In this document: piece after piece, positions 24,801 to 39,800 of the stretch | Layout: every line of letters starts with the position of its first letter | How positions within the stretch are numbered: position 1 is the stretch's first letter | NCBI RefSeq assembly: GCF_004027225.2 | Contig: NC_044282.2 | Coordinates: 64,221,725-64,285,724, forward strand | Length of the DNA stretch: 64,000 nucleotides | Direction of reading: 5' to 3' | Source of the DNA: Strigops habroptila | Lineage: Eukaryota > Chordata > Aves > Psittaciformes > Psittacidae | The notes under the pieces: model-generated | Told to the model about the DNA's origin: nothing | The model's database searches: none | Seen by the model: the letters and a program-made list of their open reading frames with translations, nothing else | Made by a program: the position numbers and the translations under genes

Positions 24801-27800
24801 GAACGTTACTGCACATTTTGCTGCTATGACAATATTTCTTTTTGAGGGTGCATTCTCACTCTATCACCACTATGTTAGAAGCCTTCTAGATTTCTTCTCT
24901 TTGTGACAATTTCCATTGCAATGTTTCACCGCCACCACCTCCTGCAACTTGCTTTGCACTTCAAGACAGAAGGTTCAAGTTTGATTCTCTTTGGAAATTA
25001 AGCTGTATGAGTTGATATTGCTGTTTTTTTCTTCTTCTGTGTATATTTGCACAAAAGGCTGTTTTAAAGAAGAAAATGTCCCGTATATAAACACTTTTCT
25101 GTCTTTATTTTAGGGTTTGCTTCTGTGCCGGTGAAAGGGAATCACTGTTCATATTCTAGCCTGGCATGGGCTTTCCAGACACGATGTTCCATCTCTGCCC
25201 CCTGGACTGTGACAGTAGAGCAACACAGACAAAGCAGTTTCTTCAATACATGTAAGTCTTGAGTTAGAGTAAAATTATTATCTGTAATAAACAGAAGAAG
25301 AAAAGAAAATTTTGCTTTGGAGAGATACAGTCATGAAAAACTATGTATAGTAACTTTTTTTATCTATTCTAGCTACCTATCTCCTAAGACTGTAGTTGCA
25401 ACTGCAGCTATTTGACAGAAGTGCGTGCATGAGGTCAGTTTATTATCTTTTAGCAGCAAGCAAGGGTTTGTTTCATGTCACAGCGAAGCAATCCATCTAA
25501 TATCCATCATTGGGTGGAGGGGGGAAGTACATTCCTCTCTGTTTCCTACTCCTTTATTAAGAATATAAATAATGTGTTTATTTTCTAAATTATTTTTGAG
25601 GCACAGGCAGGACGTACTGTTCCAGCTGTGCTGTCTCAAAAAAGAAATAACTAAAATGCAGTAATGTTTTAAACAAAAATCTGTTGACAGTGTCCTGCTG
25701 ATTGTCTGGCCGGCTGCAGTACTTTCCTTCACATATACTTAACATAATTGAGAAATGGCTGCTTAAATTCACACTTGGGACTGTGAACTGAGATAGCTGA
25801 AGGGGCCATTCCACCTGGTTTGTGGTTCCTTATCCTATCCCAAAGGGGATAAGAAGGAATAGTAAGAACATAATCTCTGGAGGAGATAACTGCAGCAGTT
25901 TGCAGTTCCTTGACTGTTTATAATCCATCAAATACAAGACCTCTGCAGAATCAGGCTGTCAGAACTGGTGGTCTCTTCCTGTTCCTCTCAACATCTGAGT
26001 GGCAGAATACTGTTTTCTACATTTTTAATGTAGAAAAATACTAGTTTTACTACATTTGCTAAAGAAAGGGTTTAAACAGTCATGCTGGCTGGCTGTTCAT
26101 CTTACGCAGTAAATTTTGACCATTGACTGATTTAAAACCACTGAGGGTAGGGAGGTCTCAAAAGAACTGCAAAAGCCTGCAGTGTGTGAACCAGAGACTC
26201 CGCATGATAAAGATTTTCTAAGGATGCCAACTGCAGAAAAAATTAATGTAGAACTTTTTCTTAGGCACCCAAGCAGTCACAAGATAAGAATATGTAAGAA
26301 GCTAAGCACTGTTGTTATTTTATTTATCTTAAATTTATAATATAGCATTGCAAGTGATTGCAGTGTGATTACAATTTGTAGGTTAGATTGTTTCCTTAGT
26401 TATGCTTGTGTTCATATTCACAAAGTCTAGATGAGCTCTGTTTTAGCAGAAAGTTTGCCAGCTTTCTTGTTAGATGACTTAATGAAAAATGTGTTAGATG
26501 ACTGAATTAAAATGTTTGTTGTGATGGCATCTGCATTGTTTGATTTAATAAAATTTTGAACAAGTTGTATTTGGGCAATCTACCTATAACTATTGGCTTA
26601 AGAAGATGTAACAACTTGGAAGAATGTAAGTGTGCCTCATTTATGTATTCATCAGATTCAGAAGTTTGAGGGTTTCTATTTCGAAGTACAGTTTTTAAGA
26701 ACATTTTCTCTTACAGAATTAAAAATAAAATCTTCAAAATTCGAATGGAGTAGATATTAACAGTGTAAATCATATCCTCTAGCAGTGTAGTTGCTTCAGA
26801 AGTGGTAACATTAAAAATGCAGATATGACCATTTTATGTGAAACAATTCTCAGGTGAAATGTCAACCAAATGACAAGTTCTTTGTGACTGAGAAAGAAAA
26901 GTATGGTCACCTATCTCATTAGTGAAGGTGTACTTCTCTTTCATCATACCTATAAGAATATTAACATGCTCTTGTTAGTAGGCACATCTGTAGCTTCAAC
27001 ATAACTATTAAAACAGTTTAACTCATTCAAATAGACAGAATTAATTTAAATAAGAGGAATGGCAACTATCCTAGGCACTCTGTGATCCTTACCTAGATAG
27101 TTGTCTCCTGCAGCTCTGACACAGAGTTTATTCTTGTCCTATGACATATTTCAGTGAGTTTGTAGTGAAATAATTTTAAATGGTCTTGTTATCTCAGGCT
27201 TATCTTCTGTCCCTCCTTTTCCCTTTCCATTGTCCCCACTATGGGAAACAGTTCAGTTTCCATTTAGTTAAGAATTTCACATGCTTATTTAGACGTGGAA
27301 GGGCCTGAGGTTTTTCAGATCATGCTTAAAAAATATATAACTTCCTCTGAAAAGTCTTGCCTTCTTTTTCAGTGTATCTCAATAGACCTGGTATTTGCAG
27401 ATAATGTCTTTATTGTGCCTGTTTCAGTCCAACTTTTGTCTGAGAGGATAGGGCAGATCGATTTTCCCTACATCTCAGTATGTTCCTGGGCTGTCATTCC
27501 TGAAGGCAGCGGAGGCACACAGATGTGTGTGTCTCCCAGCCATAGGAGTTATCTTTGATCCCAGTCATCCGAATCAACTAGCATAATTTTCTCAACGTCT
27601 GTTGTGTATCCAAGTTATATGAAAAGAAAGAACTTTTATTTGATACTGTGACTGTATAAAAATCATGCTTTCCTAATCAGAGTATTAATTCCGTTAGCCT
27701 ACCCTTGGGAACAAATGAAAAGAAGAACTTAATTTCTCTGTTGCTAGGTGATGTGTCCAGTTAGTTAGAATACAGAATAAGGAATAAGATGATTTTTTCA

Positions 27801-30800
27801 GAGGTTATAGAACTAGATTGTAATGATCAAGGGAGAATCATTCAGGCCAACAATATAAAATCATACTCAGAGTAACATGTTTTGTCTCTAGAGGCTTTGC
27901 ATACTGGAGGCAATTGTACTCAGTATAAATCTCTCTGTTCTTTCTTGGAAACATCAGCTCCTGAAAGCCTGCTCCTTTAAATTACGTTTTATATTAAATT
28001 TTTGTAGTGCTGCATGAGTTTTCTTTGGATTAAATTGTTCATTTTTTTCTGCTGTGCCTAATTTGATCGAGTGTTTGTTTTTGGTTTTTGGTTTTGTTTG
28101 TTTGTTTTTTGGTTTTTAATTTTTGTTTTTGGTTTTGGGGTGTTTTTTTGGTTTTGGTTTTTTGTTTTATTTTTAAAGAATTTTTCTTTAAGCATGAATG
28201 CTCCAGATAAATAATTACTGAGTTACCACTTGTTACTGTCGCTGGTATAATATGAAGAGTTCCGATGTTTCAGCATTAAGGATATAAAGAGATCCAAATA
28301 TACAACTGCCTTTTTTTTTTTCTTTTTTTTTTTTGAACTTTTACAAGGAGGGTGCCTGTATGTTGATGAATAGTTAGTTAATTGTTTTTAGGCAGAAAAA
28401 GGGAAGTGAATATTAAAACCTTACAGTTAATTGTACTTAAGAGGGGGGCTATTTTATTGGGTTTTGATATGTTTCTCTGCAGTGTAACTTTTGTGAAGGT
28501 GCCTTGCCTCTGGTTTTCATTTAGTTTTGAGGCCAGTGATGTTTAGTTTACAGACCTCACTGAAACCTTTTCTTCATATTCATCTTGTGACACTAAGGCC
28601 AGCTTTAGTAATTAAAGCAACGTTAAAAACATGGTATCATTTACAAGAGCATCCATTAGCTAAGTTAAGATCTTGGTTTTTTAGTAAGTTGTTATGAAGA
28701 AAAACCCCATGATTTCTCAGATGTTTGTCCAGATAATTTACAGCAGTTTTTGTTCCTCCTTTAAGCTAACAAGTTTTTAGTCTCTTAACGACTGGGTTTG
28801 TAGCTGGATTTATTCAGCGTTTGAATTGTGGCTAACCAGAAAATCCCATGTCTACAGATTCCTGATGATATTGTGGTAAATTGGCAGTTTTAAAAAATGT
28901 GAAATTCTAGTGCCAAGTGCACTGTGAAAGTGTGTTCAACCTTTGCAGTTAGGTGGAATAATTCACTATGTCTGTGAAGCAGTATGGATGCATCTTTCAG
29001 AAAAATATTTTCTAGCTCTGTTTTGTTGTACTACAATATACATAATACATATGTATACAATACATAATATAGACTTCTCTTGCACAACAAATGCGCAGAC
29101 ACAGCTGAACTTTTTCCTGCAATCCACATAATAAGAACTTTAACATTTTTTAATTATATTCTTAAACTTCTATGAATAAGCAGGTAGTCCCTAAAGCTTC
29201 AGCCTTCTATTAGCAAAACCAAACAGAAGCCAGAAAATTTGTTTCTAGATTAGGGGTTTGTTCCTGTTTCACTATTGTGGAAATGCAGCTAGCAGTGGAA
29301 AGTAGAAATGAGCTTAAGTTTTCAGTAAAAACATTACAGATATGTGCAGTTGTAATTTTTAGTCTGTGAAATTTATCTAAAACCATCTTACAACTGTCCC
29401 ATGGTTCTTATCTCTTACATGGCCTAATGTTCCTCTTTATGGTCTTGCTTAGTAGTCCTTGTCTTCCTCAGACATTTTGAGTGTCCATATTCTTGCAGTG
29501 CATGAGATACCACCTATCCAAATTAATTGGGAGTGACTCAGTAGTGAGCTGTCTAGACTGAATGCTTTATATTCTTCACTACTTTCTAGGTTTGTATAAA
29601 GGCCCTATAGAACTAGCAGAATATCCTCAGAAGATGACATCTTAAGAGTTTTGAAGCAGAGTTGTGAAGAAGAACATGTGTTTTATTAAAGCAGCCCAAC
29701 GCTTGCAGGGATGGGAGGAGTTTTTTATCATTTAGCAGAACTCGGTATCGTATATACATCATACACTGCCATTTAGAATGTAAGAGGTGTCTTTCAGTAG
29801 AAGAAAACAATATTTTGAGTGTGGCCACTTAGGAAACTCCAGAGTAATCCAGCAGTATATCATTTCTTACGGATCTACACTTTTCTGCTTGCAGTCTGGG
29901 ATTAGACAGGGAGTCAAGAAACTGTGATGTCACATGATAGCAGACAGTTGAAGTTTGGAGATAAAGGAAGTGGCAAGGGCAGCTCTCGTTTGGGATGAAC
30001 ACACTTATTTTGACAAAACGGCTTTTGAATCTTACTGGGATATTATGTAGGCTGTTGGATTTAAACACTGGTTCCTAAAAAAATTTCAATTGTAAATTTT
30101 GATTTCCCACAATGGATATATACATAACCTGCAACGACAGTGATAGAATGATTAATTTTCTGAGATTAACAGCATGCAGCTTTAACAAAATGCAGCATTT
30201 TAAATTTTACAGTGATACAGCACCTTGGCATGTCACTGAGGATTCCTTTCATGGTGTACTTCACCAGAACTAGCAGGTTTATGCATCAATCGGTTCTCCT
30301 GAAAGGTGGCCGTTACTGGATGTGTAGCTTTACCAGAGGTTTGAAAGTTTTGATGAGATTTCTGAACAGCATTTTAGTCATTGCTGTCTTCTGTTTTTCA
30401 AATTGAGGAAGCACCTGACCATAGTTCTCTTTGGCCTTGATAATTAGTTTTGGTTAAATTGGTGAAAGAATGCCAAAATATTGTTGTGATCTGTTATCAA
30501 AAATAACAGAAGTGTAGGTTAAAAGCCAATGTTTTCTAAAACCCATCAAGGGTTTGAAGAAAAATTAACTGCTGTCGGGCTTTCTAGCTTTCTGAAGAAA
30601 GCTGTCATTTTACAAGGAAAACCTAATGTTTAGAACTCCTGTACACTATTTCAGTTAGCTCTGATGAGACAGGTTGCAGTTGTCTCTTTTTAAGAGATCA
30701 TAAAATCCAGTGTAATTGGAATAATCCAGCTCTGCCTGTTCCACAGTGATGAGGCTGCTTAATAAATTAGTTTCATCGTGTCAGTGCCATGATAAAAACT

Positions 30801-33800
30801 CTTATTTGATGGGATATCAATTTATTGGCAGTGAAGTTGTCGCTAAGAACTTGTTTAATTTAAAAGTGAGTGGATTACTGTGCTCACTTTAATTCCAATA
30901 GTAGATAATAACTATATAATAAAAGTTTTATGAAGCTTAACTTCATTATCTTTCTAGACTGTCAGCACATCCTGCTTTAGAAGCATGACTTCATATTAAT
31001 TGTTCACGAACACTGACAGAATGACCTTTCTCTTGAGGCTTTGCCTGTTCAGAACAAATACTGAAATGCAATTCTCAGTAGTGAAGAATTAGTTTATAAG
31101 CTGTCTGGGACATGAACAGACACTTCACTGTCTACTATACAGTTGCATAATTCTTATCAGAGATGCACATCCTTAAATTGTTAGCCATAATGGTAGACTT
31201 TTGAAAGTACAACTACGTCAGAGAAAAAGAGTGGGTATGGGTTTGTTTTTAACATCTTATACAATGATGTCTTGTTCTACAACGAACCTCGAACGCAAAG
31301 TTGTACAAATAAGTGACATATTGTTTTCCCTGTTCGCATCCAATTTCAGCTATACCTAGAGAGCAGCTCTGAGGGCAGGCCCATCATTTGCTTTTCATAC
31401 CTGTTTAATGCTTGGCCTATTCTTAATCAGTCCTCAGTGATCCCAGTTGTGGTGAGGTGATAGAAATGTGTGTGTTTGCTAAGAAATTACGGAGTCCATA
31501 CTGTTCTTTCAGAAATGTGTTTCAAAATCAACAGATACTGAACATGAAAATTATACCTTACAGTAATGTCTTAGAAGAGTAAGGTAAAAATGAACTTCTA
31601 GAGTGTGAGAAAAACCTTGCCTCATCAGACCAAATGTCGGATCATCCTAACTGAGCATCCTGTCTCCAACAGCAGCTCATGCTATTGGAAGAAAGTAAGA
31701 ATTGGATGAGCATGTAGAGATGCTTCCTTAGAAAAACCTCACAACCTTCAGTGATTTGTGACATGGATTTTTTTTTTTTTTTAATTTATAGCTCTAGGTG
31801 GCTTTTTCTTCTATGAATCGGGCTGCTTTTGAACCCATGTAAATGATCTGACAAGAGTGTGTTCTCTTTCCTGTAGGTGGGTAAGCATGTGTTCATCAGG
31901 GAAGATAAGGTCAAGGAAATGCCCTCTGCACCTGAGTATAGTGAGGCTTCTGCAGTTTGATTCCTAGAGGAGTTGATTTTTAAGCCTTTGACCTGCCTCT
32001 GAGGGGAAAAAAAAAAAGTCTCCTTGTGGTCATAAAGCAGCTGAGTCTAGACTGCGTAACTTACCATGCAATTTGTAATAGATTATGTAAGCAGCACATT
32101 CCCTTTGCAGATGCTCTTTCATGTTGTGTGTAAAGTATTTTTTCCAAAGCCGCCTTTAATTTGGAAATGGCAAACCCACTGGTGTCTGGAGAAGGAAAGG
32201 GGTTGAAATACCATAGTTTTTTAGAATTCATCTGCTAATAAAAGTGTGTATTCCAAGCTGAAACCTGGAAGAGAATGTTAGTGATTGAAAAGACCTTACT
32301 AAGTTCCGTAAGGTAATACAGATGCGCAATGTAACGGCATTGGTGGGCAACAGCACATTGAAAGATGCATGTTTATTGTAACATGGTCATTAGGTTTTTT
32401 ATTATATGATTAATATTAATGTCTTGTGGCATCAGAGCAGTGGAGATCCAAAGACTATTTGTCATTAGAAAGCTTAAGGAAAAATTGCTTGTAAGTAGAA
32501 GTGAGCCTACATATCTCTCTTATAAAGTTGATTCTTTCTTCTCGTTTTATTCCCTTTAGTTTTCCAATTTACTGCTACTTGTCTTTCTCTGTAGTTCATA
32601 TTCTAAGCAAGCTGGGAACTCGTCTTGCAGGATGCAAAGAAATGTGCTGTTAATCTTGGTTTATCGGGATCTAGGATACTGTTTGCTGGTACAGTATTCT
32701 TTTCAGTAATACTTGTGAGTTACTGAGGTGTGATCTAATACTCATCTTCCTCTGAAGTGTGCTCGGGGACTGTTGGGTTCCTTAAATTCAGGGACAGTAT
32801 AAAAAGACACAAAATCAAATCCTTTTCAAAATATTACAAATATCTTTTGTGTGGATTAAGCAGAATGGAATGGTGTCATGCAAACTTGTTATTAGTGGTT
32901 GTTAGCAATCAGCTTGCATAAAGAATGCTCTCAGAAAAATTAAATAGTGGATCTTTTTCTAACCTATAAAATAAAATTTTATATATGACACATTTTCTTG
33001 TATTTCTCTTTTCAGTTATTAGCTATGTGCTTTTTGGTAACTGAGTAGAAATGTGGTGGCTTTTATGACAGGGTCTATTTTAGTTCTGGAGGAGTGCATG
33101 CAAAATACAAAGTTTTTAAAAAGGCAAAATAAAGGAAGGCCATAAATCAATAAGAGATTGCATACCTTCAGAGAATTTCTGAGCATTTGCAAATGCAAAA
33201 AGCAGTACAGCAATCTCCAGTTCTGTTTCTGGTTTTCTCCACTACAGGTCATTTCTTCTGCCTGTGTATGCGCTCTTGAATCATTTTGGTGCTTTGCTGC
33301 CAAGTCAGATTGATCTTTCTTATGGTCAGGTTTTTTCTTTGTTGCTGTGTTGTCTGTCTATTGTAAACAGTATCCCCACCATTGTAATCTTCTTGACTGC
33401 AGCCTATCCCTTCCATATTCCATTCTTGTCACTTAAAATCAGTGTGATATCTGCCATCTTACAAAGAACTCTCAGCTCTGTAGCCTGCAGGCTCCTGATG
33501 TTTCATTAAATTCAGCTGCTTTCCAAGCACATGATGGTATTATTACAGACTGATTAGATGAACTGCACTTTGCTACTGAATGTGGTGTTTTCATCTGGTT
33601 TTAATTTTGTCAGAAGTTGTGCAGTGCTTGAGGCCAAAACTTGACTCAGTCTGACCTCATCTCGCGGGATCTGTTGGCATTAACTGGTCTCCTTTGGTAC
33701 AAAACAATCTCCTTTTGCTACTTTCCTCTATTGGGATTATGTGATCTTATCATACAGATATTTAGAATACAGCTTAAAGTGCTGGGGCTTTTGTGAGTGT

Positions 33801-36800
33801 ATAACCACCTCAAGAGCTCCCAGTTCGTGTGTCTCAACTGCTTGTTGCTGCGCCTCCGCAGCCTCCTTTGTAGCTGTTACAACCCTTTGTGAGGCCACAC
33901 AAACTGCAGCAGACTGGGGAACCATTCCAGCTTAAAAATAACCTTGCAAAGAAAATGTAAATACCTTTATTGGAATTCCAAGTTTCCAGGCTAGCAGGAT
34001 TATCATGAAGAAAAATAAATTGCTAGTTACACAGTGTTTTCTGAATAAGCTAAGAAGCTTAACATGATTGATCGTCAAACTTCCAACCTTGTGAGAATCC
34101 TATAGTCCACTTTAGAACATCAAAAGCTGCATCATGCATTTCCTACTTACCACCAGTTTTTTTCTGGCTGAACTTTAGTGCAGTGTTATCTTAGGGTAAT
34201 ATTCACTAGCTGTAGACAGCCTAGTACCTATCACCATTTGACCTTTATTGAAAGTAACATGTCGAGTCAGCAGTTAAGTTTTTCTGTTTAGTGAGTTCTG
34301 TGCAGCAGCACATTTTTTTAATTACTATTATTTATTTAGCACACAGCTACATGCATCAGTTTGTAATCAGCTGGTAATTTTTTTGTGGCTGACAGTTCAG
34401 ACGCTGTTTTCAAGCCACCTGCTGATAGAATCATAGAGTAGTAAGGGTTGGAAAGGACCTTAAGATCATCTAGTTCCAACCCCCCTGCCATGGGCAGGGA
34501 CACCTCGCACTAAACCATGTCGCCCAAGGCTCTGTCCAACCTGGCCTTGAACACCGCCAGGGATGAAGCATCCACAACTTCCTTGGGCAACCCATTCCAG
34601 TGCTTCACCACCCTCACTGTAAAGAACTTCTTCCTTATATCTAATCTACACTTCCCCTGTTTAAGTTTGAACCCATTACCCCTTGTCCTACCACTACAGT
34701 ACCTAGTGAAGAGTCCCTCCCCAGCAACCTTATAGGCCCTCTTCAGATACTGGAAGGCTGCTCTGAGGTCTCCACATAGCCTTCTCTTCTCCAGGCTGAA
34801 CAGCCCCAGCTTTCTCAGCCTGTCTTTGTACTGGAGGTATTCCAGCCCCCTTATCATCCTCGTGGCCCTCCTCTGGACTTGCTCCAACAGCTCCGTGTCC
34901 TTTTTATGTTGAGGGCACCAGAACTGTACACAGTACTCCAGGTGAGGTCTCACGAGAGCAGAGTACATTTACTGTTTGTGGGATTTTTTTAACCATAAAC
35001 CTCTAGACATTAGGGTTCACTTGAATGTCTAGAAAAGACAAAAATTTCTTTTCTACAGAGACTAAAGCCTACCCAGGAGCAAATACAATTCTTGCCTCAC
35101 AGCACATAGCAAGTGTGATAAACACTGTTATCCATGGGCATTTTTGCTTGTCTATAGTACACATTTTCCACTTGTCTGTAATACAGCTGAAATCTGTATT
35201 ACATATTTTGCCTTGTACTATTTGTACAATATGTTATTTGTGTATGTAGTGACTTTCTAGGCTCTTGTCCATCTTGAGGGAGTGCTGTTTTGTAGCTTTC
35301 TGGACTTGTGTGTCCTTCCTTGTGAACTTGCTTTCCCGATGTACTGAGCTTTGGTTACTTGATTCAGGATTGTACTTCTCAAAAAGAAATCACAGTTAGA
35401 ACCATAGAATAGTTTGAGTTGGAAGGGGCCTTCAAAGCTCATCTAATCCAACCCGCCTGCAATGAACAGGGACATCTTCAACTAGATCACGTTGCCCAGA
35501 ACCACATCAGCCCGGCCTTAACGTCTCCAGGGATAGCACATATACCATACAGTTATGCATCCCACTTTGAAAAGGATTTTTGACTGAAAAGATGGGTGTC
35601 ATATCTTTGTATCTTAATATAAACTTACTCAATAAAAAAATAAACTTGGGCATTTAGCGATACCTCTGGAAATCTGGGATAGCTCCTGGACCTCACCGTG
35701 TTGTCAGCATAGCAGAGCTTCCCCAGTTCTAATGCGTTTGCCAGTCTGTGGGTCAGGACTCTCATGTGCATTTATCTAGCAAGCATGAAATGCTGATGGG
35801 AATTGTAGCTATTTGAGCATAGTTATTTTAATTTCCCTGGTTAAAAGCATTTACTGAATTTTTTTCTTACTTCAAATAAACAAAATCAGTTTCTAATTAG
35901 AGAGGATGAGATTTAAACTGCCATAGTAACATTGCCCCTGGGTGAAACACAGCAGCAGATTCATGTTGTTGGTTAACTTCTTGTGTTTTGTGGCTTTTTA
36001 AAGCAGGCTAATCCTCGGATAATTTTAGGAGTGATTCAAGTTGGCTGTCATTGATATTTGTCCTTGGATAAGTGCTTACAGGTGTTGTTGCAGAGTTCTA
36101 ATGAATGATTTTCTTTTGATGACCTGGGAATTAATAACCTTACTGATTACTGGTTAGGAATGTTTGCCTTAAAAGAGTTTTCAAGATCGATTTAAAAACC
36201 CATGCACCTGGCTGTGTGCCTACCCGATTGCAGTCATCAGTAGAGGCGCATCTCTGCTCCAGATGTATATACAGAGAGTAGAGAATCACTTAGCAAGGCA
36301 GTAATCCTACAGTTTAAATCCCAGTGAAGGTCAAGCAAGGGTTAACAGTTCAAGTTTGGGGTTTTTTTTTATGTTCAACTTCAGTTTCCTATATAAGCTG
36401 TACTTGTACAATGCTTATGAAAGCTTTTTTTTTCAGTGACAGCTGATGAGCTGTGGAAAGGAGCTTTGGCGGAGACTGGTGTGGGAGTAAAGAAAGGAAG
36501 AGGAAAGAGAAGGAAGAAAAAGCTAAGGAAGAATCTGAATAAAGGCCAGGCGATTGGTGAAGGTAGATTCATAAATAAGGGGCTGAAGACATGTCTTGAC
36601 CTTTTCATGTATAATTTTCTTGATTTAATAAATCAACGAATTGCTGTTAATTTCTTTGGTGTCTGAACTGCTTGATATATTTTTGTCTTAAAAAAAAAAT
36701 CCTGATTGTTTAATGTGCCCCTAAATATAAATTCTGTATCATAAAATGCACTTGAAATATATAAGAACCTCCCATTTTATTGCATTTTTCTAGTGTGCAG

Positions 36801-39800
36801 GGTTTCACTCTTAATCTGGCATAAACCATATTTTTTCTGTTATTTTTAAGGACGTTCTGGATTCCTCTGGCCCGGTCTTAATGTTCCTGTGATACAAAGT
36901 GGGAAAGTCCAGGCAATTACACAACGAAAAAAAGAAGAACGAGAGAGAATTCAGTCTGAACTTATTCAGCAGAGGGATACATATGAGAAGAGAAAAAAGA
37001 TAAAAATTAAGAGGCAGGGAGGCTGGAGTGGGAAGTGTTGGGGAGGTGTCATCCTGGATCCTCCTGACCCAGGTCCTAATGGAGGTAAGAAAACCGATTA
37101 TCTGTCTTAGTCTTACTTGGCCTTTCTGATAAGGGGCTTGGAGCAAGTGAGATCAAGGCTTTTCCTACAATTGAAAATTGATTTTGTTCTCTTTTACGTG
37201 CCCATATATGAAGCAAGGCAGCTGAATCAAAGAACAAGTTGTGTTAACACAAGTGAAACTTGCTAAATCACTGCTTAGTTTAACATAGCTGTTAGACTCT
37301 GTTATAGACTGTATTATATCACAGAGTAACATACTATGTTGTAGACTGTTACAGGAGTATGAAATACAGCCATGGGGTTTTTTTGTGGTTTCTTAAAGGA
37401 TCCTGTTGGATTAATCAGGCTTTTTTTCCTAGTCAAATAATGAAATGTGGTTAAAGATGATGTAGTTTGAATGTAGCTAATAGAAGATACTTATTTATTT
37501 ATTTGCTGTCTGGTTAAATATCACAGTGAAACTAAAAGTCCTATATATAGAGTGATGACCTGAACTTTTTTTTACAATGCTCTGACTCAAACCACTAGAA
37601 ATTCCATAGTAGCTTTGTTTAACATTTAGAAGCCTAATTATTTTCAACTGACTAAATATGAAAATGAGTTGTTACTCATTCAGCTGAGTTTTTCTTGTGA
37701 AGCAGTTAATGATGCTTGTATGTTTATTGTTGTCTTTCTTTAGGCTTTTCTAGTAAGATGAGCTGAGACAAACAGTTGATATTTTTTTTTTTTTTTTTTT
37801 TTCCTAACACTGTTTCAGGGTTGTTGCAGTCATCCTAAGTGTTAAGCTCGTTCATGTTTTTGGAGCTCTCTTTGTCCAAGAATATGTTATCCCAATACAA
37901 GCTTGGGTCTTGGAACATACGTTGCAGCAAGTCAACATAAATGAGAAATTACGTGCATGTAATCATGATCATATTGTCTGATCTTGCAGTCACCTTTGCT
38001 CCCCAGTCTGACTTATGCTTTGTTTATCAATTTCTTTTCTGTCTGTGAATATTATCTGGTTACATTGTACTGGACGTTAACTAAAAATTCAGCCATGCTT
38101 TGAACTGAGCCATAAGGTAGTGAGAGCATTGTCTTTCCAGTGTGATCTATTGCCTTTGTCCATGTAGATTGAATTTTTTCTGGCTTTCTGCTTTATAAAC
38201 TAATGCCATTGTTGCTGTCTACTACTTCTCTGTTCCCTTCTCAGGTTTTCCATTCCTGTAGCTCGAATAGATGATTTTGTGGCTTGTGTTGCTGTAATGT
38301 CTGAGATGTATGATTTCCCTCAGATTTACCTTGTTCATTTAAGGAGAGCTTGCCTGCCAATCTGTTCAAATTTTTTTTGGTTGTCTTCAGTTTTAAAAGC
38401 AATTCATTCTATTTTAATATCAACATAATGCTTTAGCACACAAATGAAAGATTTCCTATATTTACTTCCCCATCTTTCATTTTATTACCTTGAAAGCAAA
38501 TATTCCATGGAAGGCAGTGACGTAGCAATGGACTTGGCAGACTGTCCCTGAATCTTACAACTGAAAAATAGATGATTTGAGAAATTAATGGTTTGTTCCA
38601 AATTCCCCGTAAGTCAGTGGCAGAATATAGAGAAAGTTGAAAAAATTTCATAGTTCTAGTTTCATACTTTGAACACAAGACTGTGTTGTTTTTAAATTTA
38701 AGTATATTTTCAAGTAGTTTATTCCACTAAAAGAAGTGGCAGCTGTTGCAAACAACATTTATGCATGTACAAATTTTATTTTCTAGTGTTTTCACTGATT
38801 TTGCTTTTGACTGATGCTGTTGGTGTTGATTACTTGCATTAAAGTTAGCTGTGTGGAGGCTGTAGTAAAGTGCCAAAAAGAGGAAAGGGTACTACAGTCA
38901 AAATAGGCAAATCAAGCTGTCAATTTATGTTATAAATTTGCTTGAGAAAAAGCAGTTTCTGATCAGTATGCACTGATTTCCTTTTAATCTGCTAAAAATT
39001 TTGAGGATTTTCAGGTCCTCGTAGTTCTTTCAGCATCTTTTTATTCAGATAATTAATGATTTTGCAGGGGAACTGGGGCGTTGGCAGTGTCAAGGTAGTA
39101 GGAGGAATAAACCCAATGAATCCTTTTGACCTGAGACTATGGCATGGATTCCCTGTTGTCTAAGCAAGAGTGAGTTCTGATTGAGATTCTGCAGTTCAGC
39201 CCTTCCTAGTATTCTGGTATGAGAATCTCTAGTAACCATCGGAGGCTGAGTATAAGCTGCAGCTTCCTTTCAGCAGCGTTCATATTTTCTAATGAAAACA
39301 GGTCCAAGATGCTTGTAGAAACCTCACTATTGCTAGCCTTCAGCATCTGACAAATTTGATTGAAATTGACCAATATGTTAAAAAAGAAACAAATAATTGG
39401 GGACATACTGTGATTATGTAATATGCTTTGTTCTCTCAGAGGGATCTTCCTCCACTGCACTTTTAATTATTGTGCTAGCTATGAGTAGAGAAAGAACAGT
39501 ATTTTTCAGTTGGAAATAAAATTAGTTTTCTTCCAAGTTTATAGTATTTCTTTGCAACTGAAGAGGCTTCAGAGAGGGAAGAGAGTACCTGCTGATATTC
39601 ATATCCTCTACTGTGAGCCAGAAGTCTACTTCTTGTAGATTAACAGATCTCTAAATTGTGCAGGAGTGATTGTGTTTGTAATTGTCTTGGAGGTTATGCG
39701 TAAATGATAAAGCAATGTTGGTGAAGGAATGAGTCCCCAGTTCTTCGCCGTTCTTCACCATTGTACTGTTTTTAGCTTTTATCCAGAATCTCACTGTAGC

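Larger units (their letters stand above)
18865..25113 (+). other. MRPS5: MRPS5 intron 1 (6.2 kb)
   Basis: GT-AG intron, phase 1. It holds the alternating purine-pyrimidine tract at 18999-19046, a + strand CR1 piece at 19081-19430, a consensus CRE at 19486-19493, poly-T and poly-A runs near 21527-21606 and 22089-22112, and a minus-strand CR1 fragment at 24541-24728. No other exon recognised. Confidence 0.85.
25252..36436 (+). other. MRPS5: MRPS5 intron 2 (11.2 kb)
   Basis: GT-AG intron, phase 1, the longest of the gene. It contains a G/T-rich low-complexity tract (28075-28185), poly-T near 28311-28335 and 31770-31783, an ancient repeat remnant (31615-31735), two minus-strand CR1 copies (34425-34967 and 35399-35536) and a small hairpin (35177-35203). 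No exon or RNA gene recognised. Confidence 0.85.

Noticed and set aside
34510..34968. 152-codon minus-strand frame
   Set aside because: CR1 ORF2 remnant, same protein segment as the 44.4 kb copy.
37085..37110. Read-through of exon 4 to a stop in intron 4
   Set aside because: A consensus gtaaga donor at 37085 and the exact phase match to exon 5 show normal splicing.
37782..37802. Poly-T run as a retroposed poly(A) tail
   Set aside because: No adjacent processed cDNA or target-site duplication recognised; simple homopolymer.
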